Below are positions 1-9,730 of a stretch of DNA of 64,000 nt, in pieces. The stretch's first letter is position 1. Each line of letters begins with the position of its first letter. A model generated the notes under the pieces. The model was not told the origin of the DNA and did no database searches. It saw only the letters and a list, made by a program, of their open reading frames with translations. Source of the DNA: Micromonospora eburnea (GTDB taxonomy: Bacteria; Actinomycetota; Actinomycetes; Mycobacteriales; Micromonosporaceae); NCBI RefSeq assembly GCF_900090225.1, contig NZ_FMHY01000002.1, positions 6,262,001 through 6,326,000 on the forward strand. Direction: 5' to 3'. A program made the position numbers and the translations under genes.

Positions 1-1304
1 AGCTGGGTGCCGAGCCGCTGGTTCAGGTCGTCGTCCCGCACGGCGAGCACCAGCGGAGTCTCCTTGCCGCCGAGCAGCTCCTTGGCCTTCTCGGGGTTGC
101 CGTTCGGGCCGGCCGGGTAGGCGTCGTACTTCTCGAAGCCGAGGGTGGCCGGCGGGAGCAGCGTGGTCAGCGGCGACGCGACGGCCTCACCGCCGAGCGC
201 CTTGATCAGGCCTTCCCGGTCGATCGCGTAGTTGAGCGCCTGGCGCACCTTGAGGTCAGTGACCCGCTGGGTGTTGATGGTGAGCCGGTTCGCGCTCGGC
301 GTCGGCGCGAGCAGCGAACGGCTCTTGAGCGCCGCGTCACCGAGCACGCGCGAGATCAGCGAGGCGGGAACCGTGTTGAAGGCGACCGCGCTCTGGTCCG
401 GGCCGTTGTCGGCGACCATGCGGTTGGCCTGCGCGTCCGGCGTGGTGCCGAACGACCAGACGAACTTGTCCGGGTACTGGTGGCGCACCGGGTCGGTCTT
501 CGGGTCCCACTGGTCGTTGCGCTCCAGCACCACCTCGACACCCGGCGTCAGCTTCGTGATCTTGTAGGGGCCAGAGGAGAACGGCTGGTTGTCCACGTTG
601 ACGCCGGTGTCCTTGTCCGGCGGCAGGGGTGCGGTGGCCGGCAGCGACGCCGCGAAGGGCAGGTCACAGTGGGCGGTCTTGAACTCGAACCGCAGGGTCT
701 TGTCGTCCGGCGTGGTCAGCCCGGGGGGCAGGGAGCCCTTGTTGGCCTTGAAGTCCCAGACGGTGTCGTACTGCGCGCTGTCGGCCAGCCACTCCTGGAT
801 GTAGGTCGGGCCACCGGTGAGGTCGGGGTTGAACGAGCGGGCGATGCCGTACGCGATCTCCTTGCTGGTGATCGGCCGGCCGTCCTCGAACTTCAGCCCG
901 TCCTTGATCTTGAATTCCCAGACCTTGCAGTCGTTGTTGACGTTCTTGCCCGGGGTCTCGGCAAGGTCGCCGACCAGGGTCAGGCTGCCCTTGCCGTCGT
1001 CCTTCCACGTGGTCAGATAGCGAGCGTAGAGCGGGGCCCCCATCAGCCCGGCGAAGGAGTAGACCCGCTGCGGGTCCAGGTGCGAGATCTGCGTCTCACG
1101 GAGGATGGTGAGGGTGCCACCCTTCGTCGCCCCCGACACCTCGGGGGCGGGGCCGAGCGAGTCCTTGGGGTCGGTCGCGATGACCCCGGTGGTCTTCCGC
1201 TCGGTGTCCACATCCGTCTTGGTGCCGGTGTTCTTGCTGCACGCGCCCAGTGCCAACGCCACGGCGAAGGCGCTGCCTGCGGCAGCGACCACTCTGGCTC
1301 TCAT
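1..1304 (-). CDS. Peptide ABC transporter substrate-binding lipoprotein (partial)
   Basis: Extracytoplasmic solute-binding protein of the SBP_bac_5 (DppA/OppA) family, which would deliver peptides to the permeases encoded upstream. About 434 residues are visible; the 3' end lies beyond the left edge of the window. The N-terminus is a lipoprotein signal with a lipobox ending LALGAC, so the mature protein should be lipid-anchored. Typical family segments follow, such as SHLDPQRVYSF near residue 70 and a RQALNYAIDRE stretch about 350 residues in. The ATG at 1304 is preceded by GGAAGGAA. It is the last visible gene of a five-gene leftward operon, about 100 bp after the permease gene. The family is clear; the substrate is inferred. 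Confidence 0.9.
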   Translation of the reverse strand, partial: MRARVVAAAGSAFAVALALGACSKNTGTKTDVDTERKTTGVIATDPKDSLGPAPEVSGATKGGTLTILRETQISHLDPQRVYSFAGLMGAPLYARYLTTWKDDGKGSLTLVGDLAETPGKNVNNDCKVWEFKIKDGLKFEDGRPITSKEIAYGIARSFNPDLTGGPTYIQEWLADSAQYDTVWDFKANKGSLPPGLTTPDDKTLRFEFKTAHCDLPFAASLPATAPLPPDKDTGVNVDNQPFSSGPYKITKLTPGVEVVLERNDQWDPKTDPVRHQYPDKFVWSFGTTPDAQANRMVADNGPDQSAVAFNTVPASLISRVLGDAALKSRSLLAPTPSANRLTINTQRVTDLKVRQALNYAIDREGLIKALGGEAVASPLTTLLPPATLGFEKYDAYPAGPNGNPEKAKELLGGKETPLVLAVRDDDLNQRLGTQ

Positions 1305-1404
1305 GATTCCGTTCCTTCCGGCCTTCCGATTTGAAGGAAAGCTTCGCTCAATAGCCCATGAAGGTAAATTTCAATCGAATAACGGGCCGGCAACAATCCC
1401 CCGA

Positions 1405-2391
1405 TCACCCGAGCCGGATGCGGGGATCGATCGCCGCGTAGAGCAGGTCCACCACGATGTTCGCCAGCACGATGAAGAACGCGGAGATCAACACGGTGGC
1501 CATGATGGTCGGCAGGTCGCCGAGCCGGACGGCATCCACCGCCGTCCGCCCCAGACCCCGGATGCCGAACGTGGTCTCGGTGATGATCGTGCCGCCCAAC
1601 GCCGATCCGAGGTCCAGCCCGGCGATCGTCACCATCGGCGTGATCGCCGCGCGCAGCGCATGCCGGCCGTACACCTTTCCCTTGCTCAGGCCCTTCGCCC
1701 GGGCGGTGCGGACGAAGTCCTCCGACAGCGTCTCCAGCATCTGGGCCCGGGACAGCCGGGTGTAGACGGCGGAGAAGAGGAAGGCCAACGACCACCAGGC
1801 CAGGACGAGACCGCCGGCCCATTCGAGCGGATCCTCGAGTATCGAGGTGTAACCCGGCGTCGGCAGGATGTGCAGGGTGTAGACGAAGACGAGTTGCAGC
1901 ACCGCGCCCACGAAGTAGAGCTGTAGCGAGGCCCCGGTGAGGGAGAAGCCGACCGCCAGCCGGTCCAGCACGGTGCCCTTGCGTAACGCGGAGACCATGC
2001 CGAGGCCGACGCCGAGGACGAGCCAGATGATCGCTGCCGGGATGACGATGCTCAGGGTCACCGGCAGCACGCGGGCGAACGTGTCGCTGACCGCCTCGCT
2101 GTTGACGTACGAGTAGCCCAGGCACGGCGCGTCGCACTGCCCGCCCTGCGCGCTGCCCAGGTCCCGGCCGACGAAGATGCCCTTCATGTAGTTGAGGTAC
2201 TGCTCGGGCTTGGGGTCGTTCAGACCCAGCTCGTCGCGGACCCGCTCCAGCCGCTCGGTGTTGCAGTTCTTCGGGCACATCCCGGTGACCGGGTCGGCGG
2301 GGAGTGCGAAGAACATCAGGAACGCGACGATGCTGACCGCGGTGAGGGTCAGCACCGCGGTGAGGATGCGCTTGATCAGAAATCGCACCAT
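1405..2391 (-). CDS. Peptide ABC transporter permease (DppB/OppB type)
   Basis: Inner-membrane permease of a dipeptide/oligopeptide importer, 328 residues. The N-terminus MVRFLIKRILTAV begins the first membrane helix, as usual for DppB. A long extracytoplasmic segment with two cysteine pairs (MCPKNC and CDAPC) precedes the remaining helices. The BPD_transp_1 coupling loop appears near residue 230 as an RTARAKGL motif. The gene follows the DppC-type permease by 9 bp and precedes the binding-protein gene in the same leftward operon. Membrane topology and family are clear; substrate choice cannot be read from the sequence. Confidence 0.92.
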   Translation of the reverse strand: MVRFLIKRILTAVLTLTAVSIVAFLMFFALPADPVTGMCPKNCNTERLERVRDELGLNDPKPEQYLNYMKGIFVGRDLGSAQGGQCDAPCLGYSYVNSEAVSDTFARVLPVTLSIVIPAAIIWLVLGVGLGMVSALRKGTVLDRLAVGFSLTGASLQLYFVGAVLQLVFVYTLHILPTPGYTSILEDPLEWAGGLVLAWWSLAFLFSAVYTRLSRAQMLETLSEDFVRTARAKGLSKGKVYGRHALRAAITPMVTIAGLDLGSALGGTIITETTFGIRGLGRTAVDAVRLGDLPTIMATVLISAFFIVLANIVVDLLYAAIDPRIRLG

Positions 2392-2400
2392 GTCACACCT

Positions 2401-3417
2401 CTAGCGAGACGACTTCGGGTCGAGCGCGTCACGCAGCGCGTCACCGAACAGGTTGAAGGCGAAGACGAGGACGAAGATCGCAACGCCGGGGAAGAAGAGG
2501 TACGCGGGATCGGTCTGCATGAAGTCGATGCTCTTGAAGATCATGGCACCGAAGTCGGGGGTCGGGTCGACCATGCCCACGCCGAGGAAGGAGAGCGCGG
2601 CCTCGCTGGTGATGTACGCCGGCAGCGCCAGCGAGAAGGAGACCAGGATCGGAGCCCAGATGTTCGGCAGCAGCTGCCGGAACGCCATGTGCAGCAGCCC
2701 CGCACCGCTGGCCCGGGCCGCCTCGACGAACTCCCGCTCGCGCAGCGAGATCACCTGGCCGCGTACCAACCGGGCGGTCGCCGTCCAGCCGAAGGCCGCG
2801 AAGATACCGATGATCACCACCATCTTGAACCAGTCCGGCGGATTGTCCCGCGGGCCGTAGAAGCGCAGCGCCACGGTCGGCACCACCGCCAGCGCGAAGA
2901 TCAGGTACGGCAGGGCCAGCGTGAAGTCGATGACCCACCCGATCACCGCGTCCACCCAGCCGCCCAGGAAACCGGCGACGACGCCGAGCACGATGCCGGT
3001 GCCCGCGGTGATGATCGCGGCGGCGAAGGCGATGAGCAGCGAGGTACGGATCCCGTAGATCAGCCGGATGAAGATGTCCCGGCCCAGTTGCGGCTCCAGG
3101 CCGAACCAGTGCTCGCCGGAGACCCCGCCCGCGTAACCGAGCGGCATGCCCGTCCCGTCGAGCTGGTCCTGGAACTGCTGGTACGGCCCGACCCCGTACA
3201 GCCGCTCGATGAGGGGTGCGGCGAGCGCGATGACGAGGAAGAGCGCCACCGTCACGCCACTGATGATCGCGGTACGGTCGCGCCGCAGCCGGGCCCAGGC
3301 GAGCTGCCCTGGCGAGCGACCGACGAACTCCTTCGCCGTCGCCTCGGGCGCCGCGTCGCCGGGCGTCCGGGGCCCCGCCTCGCCCAGCGCCGTGTCGTCA
3401 ACCGGTGACAGGCTCAT
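2401..3417 (-). CDS. Peptide ABC transporter permease (DppC/OppC type)
   Basis: Second membrane subunit of the leftward peptide importer, 338 residues. A cytoplasmic tail of about 50 residues (the OppC_N region) precedes the first helix, and the coupling loop carries an EAARASGA motif near residue 235. The C-terminal half is a standard BPD_transp_1 domain. The start ATG overlaps the stop of the upstream ATPase gene by 4 bp (ATGA), so the two are probably translationally coupled. It pairs with the DppB-type protein 9 bp downstream. Confidence 0.92.
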   Translation of the reverse strand: MSLSPVDDTALGEAGPRTPGDAAPEATAKEFVGRSPGQLAWARLRRDRTAIISGVTVALFLVIALAAPLIERLYGVGPYQQFQDQLDGTGMPLGYAGGVSGEHWFGLEPQLGRDIFIRLIYGIRTSLLIAFAAAIITAGTGIVLGVVAGFLGGWVDAVIGWVIDFTLALPYLIFALAVVPTVALRFYGPRDNPPDWFKMVVIIGIFAAFGWTATARLVRGQVISLREREFVEAARASGAGLLHMAFRQLLPNIWAPILVSFSLALPAYITSEAALSFLGVGMVDPTPDFGAMIFKSIDFMQTDPAYLFFPGVAIFVLVFAFNLFGDALRDALDPKSSR

Positions 3418-4412
3418 AGCGTCTCCCCATCACTGTCATGACCGCCGGCCTCCGGGAAGTGGCAGGCGACCGTCTGCGCCCCGCCGTCCCGCCGCACCAG
3501 TGCCGGCTCCTCGTTGGCGCAGCGTTCCTGCGCCTTCCAGCACCGGGTACGGAACCGGCAGCCCGACGGCGGGTTGAGCGGGGTCGGGACGTCACCGACC
3601 AGCCGGATCCGCCCGGAGGTGTCGGTCTGCGCCACGTCGGGCACCGCGGACAGCAGTGCCCGGGTGTACGGGTGCTGGGGCCGTTCGTAGATGTCGTCGC
3701 GGTCGCCGACCTCGACGATCTTGCCGAGGTACATGACGGCGACCCGGTGGCAGAAGTGCCGGACCACGGCCAGGTCGTGGGCGATGAACACGAACGCCAG
3801 GTCGAGGTCGCGTTGCAGATCGCGCAGCAGGTTGATGACCTGGGCCTGGATGGACACGTCCAGGGCGGAGACGGGCTCGTCGGCGACGATGAGTTTCGGG
3901 CGCAGCGCGAGGGCGCGGGCGATGCCGATACGTTGGCGTTGCCCGCCGGAGAACTCATGCGGGTAACGGTTGTAGTGCTCCGGGTTCAACCCGACCAGTT
4001 CAAGGAGCTCCTGCACGCGTTTCTTGATCCCGCCGGGCGGGTTGACGCCGTTGACCTGCAACGGCATGGCCACGATCCGGCCGACGGTGTGGCGGGGGTT
4101 CAGCGACGCGTACGGGTCCTGGAAGATGATCTGCAGGTCCTGCCGCAGCGACCGTAGCTCGCCACGGCGGGCGTGGGTGATGTCCCGGCCGGCGAACTCG
4201 ATCGACCCGGCGGTCGGTTCCAGCAGCCGCACCAGCATCCGCCCGGTCGTGGTCTTGCCACACCCGGACTCCCCGACCAGGCCCAACGTCTCACCCGGAC
4301 GCACCTCGAAATCCAGGCCGTCGACCGCCCGTACGGCGCCCCTGGCCCGGAAGCCCTCCCGCACCGGGAAGTGCTTGGTCAACCCGCGCACCTTCAGCAG
4401 TGGTTCGGTCAT
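3414..4412 (-). CDS. Peptide ABC transporter ATP-binding protein (DppF type)
   Basis: Cytoplasmic ATPase of the leftward peptide importer, 332 residues from the ATG at 4412. Walker A is GESGCGKTT, the signature is SGGQRQRIG, and Walker B is [12 protein letters not shown]. The C-terminal oligo_HPY region carries the cysteine-rich element ([14 protein letters not shown]) typical of DppD/DppF. AAGGTGGG lies a short distance upstream of the chosen start. A GTG at 4472, overlapping the stop of the previous gene as GTGA, is in the same open frame and would add 20 residues ([20 protein letters not shown]). I prefer the ATG because it matches the family N-terminus. Confidence 0.9.
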   Translation of the reverse strand: MTEPLLKVRGLTKHFPVREGFRARGAVRAVDGLDFEVRPGETLGLVGESGCGKTTTGRMLVRLLEPTAGSIEFAGRDITHARRGELRSLRQDLQIIFQDPYASLNPRHTVGRIVAMPLQVNGVNPPGGIKKRVQELLELVGLNPEHYNRYPHEFSGGQRQRIGIARALALRPKLIVADEPVSALDVSIQAQVINLLRDLQRDLDLAFVFIAHDLAVVRHFCHRVAVMYLGKIVEVGDRDDIYERPQHPYTRALLSAVPDVAQTDTSGRIRLVGDVPTPLNPPSGCRFRTRCWKAQERCANEEPALVRRDGGAQTVACHFPEAGGHDSDGETL

Positions 4413-4468
4413 CGGGGGCCCACCTTCGCTCGCGACCGCGGTGCTCCGCCGCGCTACGTTCCTCGCGC

Positions 4469-5572
4469 TCACCGAGCGACTCCCACCTGGGCGATGTCCT
4501 GCTGGTAGAGCCGGGTGCGTTCCTCGGCGGGCAGGTGGCAGGCGACCAGGTGGCCCGCCTCCCCGGCCGGGCGCAGCTCCGGCACCACGGTGCGGGAGCG
4601 GTCGCCGTTGCGGCCGGCGTAGCGGCAGCGCGGGTGGAACGCACACCCCGACGGCAGATTGATCAACGACGGCGGATTGCCCCTGATCGGCACCAGATCC
4701 GCGTCCGCATCACCATGCAACGACGGCACACTCGACAACAAACCCCACGTGTACGGATGCTGCGGCCGACGCAACACCTGCTCCACACTGCCGTACTCGA
4801 CCGCCCGACCCCCATACATCACCAACACGTCATCAGCCACCTGACTGACAACACCCAGGTCATGCGTGATCAAAATGATCGCCGACCGGAACTCCGCCTG
4901 CAGATCCGCCAACAGATCCAGAATCTGCGCCTGCACAGTGACATCAAGAGCGGTGGTCGGCTCATCCGCGATCACCAGATCCGGATCATTCACCAGAGCC
5001 ATCGCGATCATCGCCCGCTGCCGCATCCCACCCGAGAACTCATGCGGATACTGATCGAACCGCTTCCCCGGCTGCGGAATCCCCACCCGACCCAACATGT
5101 CCACCGCCCGCTGCCGGGCCTCCCGCCGACCCGCCCTCGGATGATGCACCCGATACGCCTCAGCGATCTGCCGACCAACCGTGTAGTACGGATGCAACGC
5201 CGACAGCGGATCCTGGAAGATCATCGCCATGTCCCGGCCCCGCAGCCGCCGCACCTCCTCCTCCGGCAACCCGACCAACTGACGCCCACCCACCGAGATC
5301 TCCCCGGTGATCCTGGCCCGCTTCGCGTTGTGCAGACCCAGCACCGCCAACGACGTGACGCTCTTCCCCGAGCCCGACTCACCCACGATCCCCAGCGTGC
5401 GGCCCCGCTCCACCGAGAACGACACCCCGTCCACCGCCCGGACCACACCGTCCTCGGTGTCGAACCGCACCCGCAGATCCTTGACCCGCAGATAGGGACC
5501 CTCACCGGAGCGCTGCTCCGGGACCACGGGGCGGTCCGGTTCCCCGGACGGCGCCGACTCCGACCTGCCCAC
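4469..5572 (-). CDS. Peptide ABC transporter ATP-binding protein (DppD type)
   Basis: First gene of the leftward peptide-transport operon, 367 residues. It has Walker [10 protein letters not shown], a [10 protein letters not shown] signature, Walker [13 protein letters not shown] and the C-terminal Cys-containing oligo_HPY segment. The GTG start at 5572 is preceded by a strong GGGGGAGG. Between about 4655 and 5480 the coding strand uses mostly G- and T-ending codons (GGT, GAT, GTG, TTG), whereas flanking genes strongly prefer C-ending codons. That suggests gene conversion or acquisition of this segment from a relative with different codon habits. The reading frame is intact and all motifs are present, so it should be functional. 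Confidence 0.9.
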   Translation of the reverse strand: MGRSESAPSGEPDRPVVPEQRSGEGPYLRVKDLRVRFDTEDGVVRAVDGVSFSVERGRTLGIVGESGSGKSVTSLAVLGLHNAKRARITGEISVGGRQLVGLPEEEVRRLRGRDMAMIFQDPLSALHPYYTVGRQIAEAYRVHHPRAGRREARQRAVDMLGRVGIPQPGKRFDQYPHEFSGGMRQRAMIAMALVNDPDLVIADEPTTALDVTVQAQILDLLADLQAEFRSAIILITHDLGVVSQVADDVLVMYGGRAVEYGSVEQVLRRPQHPYTWGLLSSVPSLHGDADADLVPIRGNPPSLINLPSGCAFHPRCRYAGRNGDRSRTVVPELRPAGEAGHLVACHLPAEERTRLYQQDIAQVGVAR

Positions 5573-5597
5573 GACCGCCTCCCCCTCAGTGACGAAG

Positions 5598-5617
5598 AGA
5601 ACTTACAGCAAAGTTCT
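5598..5617. promoter_or_regulatory. Inverted repeat upstream of the peptide transporter operon
   Basis: A perfect 7-6-7 inverted repeat (AGAACTT, ACAGCA, AAGTTCT) lies 26 bp upstream of the GTG start of the DppD-type gene, in an unusually AT-rich patch of the intergenic region shared with tldD. Position and symmetry suit a regulator-binding site or part of the promoter. No specific regulator is recognised. Confidence 0.4.
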
Positions 5618-5798
5618 GGAGGCGAAAATAATCTACAAAACGTGGGATGTCAGTGGGCTGAGCGTAACGAGTGGGTTTCGGGCTTGACCAGCCCCAGCAG
5701 GAGACTCAGGTCCACCAAGGCGTGCCGTGATCGCCGGCGGGCCGTTCCAGCGCGTCGAACTCTTCGACTGGGGCCTCCACCTCGCCTAGGGTCGGCGC

Positions 5799-7229
5799 AT
5801 GAGCGAGTTCGACGCGGCGGCCGATGCCGTCCAGGCCGCCCTCGACACGGGAGCCCGGTACGCGGACGTCCGGGTGATGCACCGCCGCTACGAGTCGATG
5901 TCGGCCCGCAACGGCGACATCGAGGAGCTGACCCAGGACGAGAGCATCGGGCTGGGCGTCCGGGCGCTGGTCGGGTCGAGCTGGGGCTTTCACGCCGTAC
6001 CCGAGCTGTCGGACGCCCGCGACGCCGGCCGGCGCGCCGCGGAGATCGCCGCCGCGAGCGCGCGGGTCCCCGGCCCGCCGATCGACCTGGTCCCGGTCGC
6101 GGCGACCGTCGCGAGCTGGGCCTCCGGGTGCGAGGTGGACCCGCTCGGCGTCCCCCTCTCCGACAAGGGCGACCTGCTGGTCCGTGCCACCGAGACGATG
6201 CGCGCGCACGGCGCCGACCTGGCCGAGGGGCTCTACCAGATCTGGGACACCGCCAAGTGGTTCGTCTCCAGCGAGGGGCATCGCATCGACCAGCACATCC
6301 GTGAGTGCGGTGGCGGCATTTCGGCCACTTCGATCGGCGAGGGCGAGACCCAGCGCCGGTCCTACCCGAGCTATCGCGGGCAGTACGGGACGACCGGCTG
6401 GGAGCTGGTCACCTCGCTCGACCTGGCCGCACACGCCGCCCGGATCGCCGAGGAGTCCCGGGAGTTGCTCACCGCGCCGGAGTGCCCGTCCGGCGAGACC
6501 GACCTGATCCTCGGCGGCGAGCAGCTCGCCCTGCAGATCCACGAGTCGGTCGGGCACGCCATCGAGCTGGACCGGATCCTCGGCTGGGAGGCCGCCTTCG
6601 CCGGGACGTCCTGGCTGGACCTGAAACAGCTCGGCACGTTGCACTACGGCTCCGAGCTGATGAACGTCACCATCGACCCGACCATCCCGGGCGCGCTCGG
6701 CAGCTTCGGCTTCGACGACGAGGGCTCCCCGGCGGTCAAGCGGGACGCGGTCCGCGCGGGACGCTGGGTGGGGGTGCTCGCCGGCCGGGACTCGGCCGCC
6801 GTCGCCGGCCTCGGCTACGGCGGCAGCGTACGCGCGGACGGCTGGGCCCGGCTGCCGATGGTGCGGATGACCAACGTGGGCCTGGAACCGGGCCCGCACA
6901 CCCTCGACGAGATCATCGCGGCCACCGACGACGGGGTGCTGATGGACATCAACCGCTCCTGGTCGATCGACGACAAGCGACTCAACTTCCAGTTCGGCTG
7001 CGAGGTCGGCTGGGAGGTGAAGAAGGGCCGGCGGGGGCGGATGCTGCGCAACCCCACCTACACCGGCATCGGGCCGGTCTTCTGGCGCTCGATGGACATG
7101 CTCTCCTCGGAAATCGTGCCGTGGGGCACGCCGAACTGCGGCAAGGGCCAACCGGGCCAGGTCGGGCACACCGGCCACCCGGCCGCCCCGGCCCGCTTCC
7201 GCAACGTCCGGGTGGGGGTGCGGGCATGA
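5799..7229 (+). CDS. tldD: TldD family metalloprotease
   Basis: Catalytic subunit of the TldD/TldE zinc metalloprotease, which degrades unfolded peptides and in some bacteria trims ribosomally made peptides. It has 476 residues. The HExxxH zinc motif is present as HESVGH at residues 248-253. The ATG at 5799 has no Shine-Dalgarno sequence; TAGGGT at 5787-5792 lies 6 bp upstream, fitting a -10 box for a leaderless mRNA. The stop codon overlaps the start of tldE (ATGA), as expected for subunits of one heterodimer. No RiPP precursor or modification gene is adjacent, so a housekeeping role is likely. Confidence 0.93.
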   Translation: MSEFDAAADAVQAALDTGARYADVRVMHRRYESMSARNGDIEELTQDESIGLGVRALVGSSWGFHAVPELSDARDAGRRAAEIAAASARVPGPPIDLVPVAATVASWASGCEVDPLGVPLSDKGDLLVRATETMRAHGADLAEGLYQIWDTAKWFVSSEGHRIDQHIRECGGGISATSIGEGETQRRSYPSYRGQYGTTGWELVTSLDLAAHAARIAEESRELLTAPECPSGETDLILGGEQLALQIHESVGHAIELDRILGWEAAFAGTSWLDLKQLGTLHYGSELMNVTIDPTIPGALGSFGFDDEGSPAVKRDAVRAGRWVGVLAGRDSAAVAGLGYGGSVRADGWARLPMVRMTNVGLEPGPHTLDEIIAATDDGVLMDINRSWSIDDKRLNFQFGCEVGWEVKKGRRGRMLRNPTYTGIGPVFWRSMDMLSSEIVPWGTPNCGKGQPGQVGHTGHPAAPARFRNVRVGVRA

Positions 7230-8653
7230 GCGAGCTGGATGTCGCCGGTCAGGTCGTCGAGCTGGTCCGCCGGCTCGCCGGGCCGGACGCACAGGCCGAG
7301 GTCACGGTGGCCCGCGCCGACCTGGCGCTGACCCGGTTCGCCAACTCGTTCATCCACCAGAACGTCGCCGAGTCGGGCACAGCCGTGCGGCTACGGCTGC
7401 ACACCGGCGGGCGGACGGCCGCTGGCAGCGGCAGCCTGCTCGATCCCGACGGGCTGACCGCCCTGGTCGAGCGGGCCCTGGCGGCGGCCCAGCTCGCCCC
7501 GCCCGATCCGGCCTGGCCGGGGCTGACCGCGCCGGCACCCGTCCCACCGGGCGCGGTCTTCGACGAGGACACCGCGTACGCGACCCCGGACGAGCGGGCC
7601 GCCCGGGTACGCGCCTTCGTGGACGCCGCCGGTGGGCTGGAGACGGCCGGCTACTGCCGGACGGCGTACCGGTCGGGTGCGTTCGCCAACTCGGCCGGCC
7701 ATTCGGCGGTGGGGCGTACGGCGGAGGTGGCGATGGACGGCATCGCGCGTACCGGCCGGTCCGACGGGGTGGCCCGGCGCTGCGCCGACCGCCTCGGTGA
7801 GCTGGACGGCACGGTGCTCGGCGCGCGGGCGGCGGCGAAGGCGCGGGCCGCGGCCGATCCGGTCGAGCTGCCCCCGGGGCGGTACGACGTGGTGCTCGAA
7901 CCGTCCGCCGTCGCCGACCTGCTCCAGAATCTCTCCTGGTTCGGCTTCAACGGCAAGCGGTACGCCGAACGGCAGTCCTTCGTCGAACTCGGCGCCGTCC
8001 AGTTCGACCCGTCGGTGACCATGGTCGACGATCCGCTGCACGCCTCGGCCCTGCCGTACGACATGGAGGGCACGCCTCGACGCGCCCTGACCCTGGTTGA
8101 CGGCGGCACCACGACGGCGGTGGTGCACGACCGGCGCAGCGGCGCCGAGGCGGCGGCCGCGTCCACCGGTCACGGGATGCCCGGCGCGGCCACCTTCGGC
8201 CCGATCCCGCACAACCTCCGCCTGCTCCCGGCCGCCGCCCGCGCCCTGGGCGGCGACAGCCCGGCACCGGTCGACGGGCCGGCCGGCGACGAGGCGGCGG
8301 GCGGCCCGGGGGCCGGGGCGGTGGCCGACCCGGACACCGCCGCGCTGGTCGCCGGAGTGCGGCGCGGGCTGCTGGTCAGCGACTTCTGGTACACCCGGGT
8401 GCTCGATCCGATGCGCCTGGTCGTCACCGGGCTGACCCGGAACGGGGTGTGGCTGGTCGAGGACGGGGTGCTCACCCGGGCGGTCCGCGACTTCCGCTTC
8501 ACCGAGTCGTACCCCCGCGCGCTGGGGCCGGGCCGGGTGCTCGGCGTGGGCCGGCTGACGGGCCGCCAGCCGGACCGGACCGACGGCGTCTGGTGGGAGG
8601 CGCCGCCGCTGCGGCTGGCGTCGTGGAACTTCACCGGCGGCGCGTCCGGCTGA
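7226..8653 (+). CDS. tldE: TldE/PmbA family metalloprotease partner
   Basis: Non-zinc partner subunit of the TldD/TldE protease, 475 residues, translationally coupled to tldD by a 4-bp ATGA overlap that fixes the start at 7226. The N-terminal domain, with TRFANSFIHQNVAESGTAV near residue 35, is typical of PmbA_TldD proteins. It lacks an HExxxH motif, consistent with TldE. A proline- and glycine-rich insertion (around GPAGDEAAGGPGAG) lies at about residues 350-370. An upstream open extension in this frame merely shadows tldD. Confidence 0.9.
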   Translation: MSELDVAGQVVELVRRLAGPDAQAEVTVARADLALTRFANSFIHQNVAESGTAVRLRLHTGGRTAAGSGSLLDPDGLTALVERALAAAQLAPPDPAWPGLTAPAPVPPGAVFDEDTAYATPDERAARVRAFVDAAGGLETAGYCRTAYRSGAFANSAGHSAVGRTAEVAMDGIARTGRSDGVARRCADRLGELDGTVLGARAAAKARAAADPVELPPGRYDVVLEPSAVADLLQNLSWFGFNGKRYAERQSFVELGAVQFDPSVTMVDDPLHASALPYDMEGTPRRALTLVDGGTTTAVVHDRRSGAEAAAASTGHGMPGAATFGPIPHNLRLLPAAARALGGDSPAPVDGPAGDEAAGGPGAGAVADPDTAALVAGVRRGLLVSDFWYTRVLDPMRLVVTGLTRNGVWLVEDGVLTRAVRDFRFTESYPRALGPGRVLGVGRLTGRQPDRTDGVWWEAPPLRLASWNFTGGASG

Positions 8654-8913
8654 CCGAACCTGCCGCCACCCGGCACCCTTCAAAATATTGATCTTGCTCC
8701 GGGTCTTTCCAACCTGCTGGACACACGGGACACTGCGTTGCGCGGCCACGCCGCGAAGATCGGCGTAACGTGTGTCATTTAGCTGCGCCGTTTCGTCGGC
8801 GTGGTCGTTGGTGTGCGCAAGACGTGGCAGTGGACGCGGTCTCGCCGGTCCACTGGCCGGTACGGAAGGTGATCCGCCGCCCCCGCGAGGGCGCCGTCAG
8901 GGAGACGACTGGA

Positions 8914-9720
8914 ATGACATCAACGGCAACGAGGCCGCGTGGGGCGCGCGCACGCGCCGCGATCGCGGCGAAGACGTTGCGGACCGACCGCTGGTGGTTC
9001 GCGCCACTGATCACCGTCGTCGGCCTCAGCGCCTGGGTCATCTACGCGACGGTCCGGGTCTTCATGCACAGGTATTACTGGGTCGAGGATTTCCACTACC
9101 TCACGCCGTTCTACTCCCCGTGCGTGACCGACCGGTGCGTCGAGGGCTCCGCGCACGTGGGCACCTATCTGCCGAGCTGGTGGATCATCCCGGACGCGGC
9201 GTTCACCCTGCCGTTCCTGCTGCTGTTCCGGCTGACCTGCTACTACTACCGCAAGGCCTACTACCGGTCGTTCTGGCTCTCGCCGCCGGCCTGCGCGGTC
9301 CCGGACGGGCACAAGTCGTACGGCGGGGAGACCCGGTTCCCGCTGCTCGGGCAGAACCTGCACCGCTACTTCTTCTACGCCGCCGCGATCATCTCGATCA
9401 TCAACACGTACGACGCGGTCTACGCCTTCCACTCCCCCAAGGGCTTCGGTTTCGGGCTCGGCAACCTGATCCTGATCGGGAACGTGGTGATGCTCTGGGC
9501 GTACACCATCTCCTGCCACTCCTGCCGGCACATCATGGGCGGCCGGCTCAAGCACTTCTCGAAGCACCCGGTGCGCTACAAGGCCTGGACCTTCATCTCC
9601 TGGCTCAACGTCCGGCACATGCAGCTCGCCTGGATCACCCTCGGCACCCTGGCCCTCACTGACTTCTATGTCATGGCGGTCGCGGCCGGCTGGTTCAACG
9701 ACCTGCGGTTCATCAACTGA
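8914..9720 (+). CDS. sdhC: Succinate dehydrogenase membrane anchor/cytochrome b subunit
   Basis: Membrane anchor of the three-gene actinobacterial succinate dehydrogenase, 268 residues. About five hydrophobic helices are visible (for example LITVVGLSAWVIYATV near residue 30 and a helix around residue 180), with several histidines that could ligate heme (HRYFF, CHSCRH, HMQLAW). No separate SdhD gene is present; this single large subunit does the job in the family. The start ATG at 8914 has GGAG 9 bp upstream; the open frame continues 48 codons further but those look non-coding. It precedes sdhA by 10 bp. A -10-like TAACGT occurs at 8766-8771. Confidence 0.85.
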   Translation: MTSTATRPRGARARAAIAAKTLRTDRWWFAPLITVVGLSAWVIYATVRVFMHRYYWVEDFHYLTPFYSPCVTDRCVEGSAHVGTYLPSWWIIPDAAFTLPFLLLFRLTCYYYRKAYYRSFWLSPPACAVPDGHKSYGGETRFPLLGQNLHRYFFYAAAIISIINTYDAVYAFHSPKGFGFGLGNLILIGNVVMLWAYTISCHSCRHIMGGRLKHFSKHPVRYKAWTFISWLNVRHMQLAWITLGTLALTDFYVMAVAAGWFNDLRFIN

Positions 9721-9730
9721 AGGCCCTCAC

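Noticed and set aside
4655-4680. TTGATCAAC near 4660 as another copy of the GTTGATCAAG element
   Set aside because: It encodes the conserved LINLPSG of the ATPase and has no inverted partner nearby.
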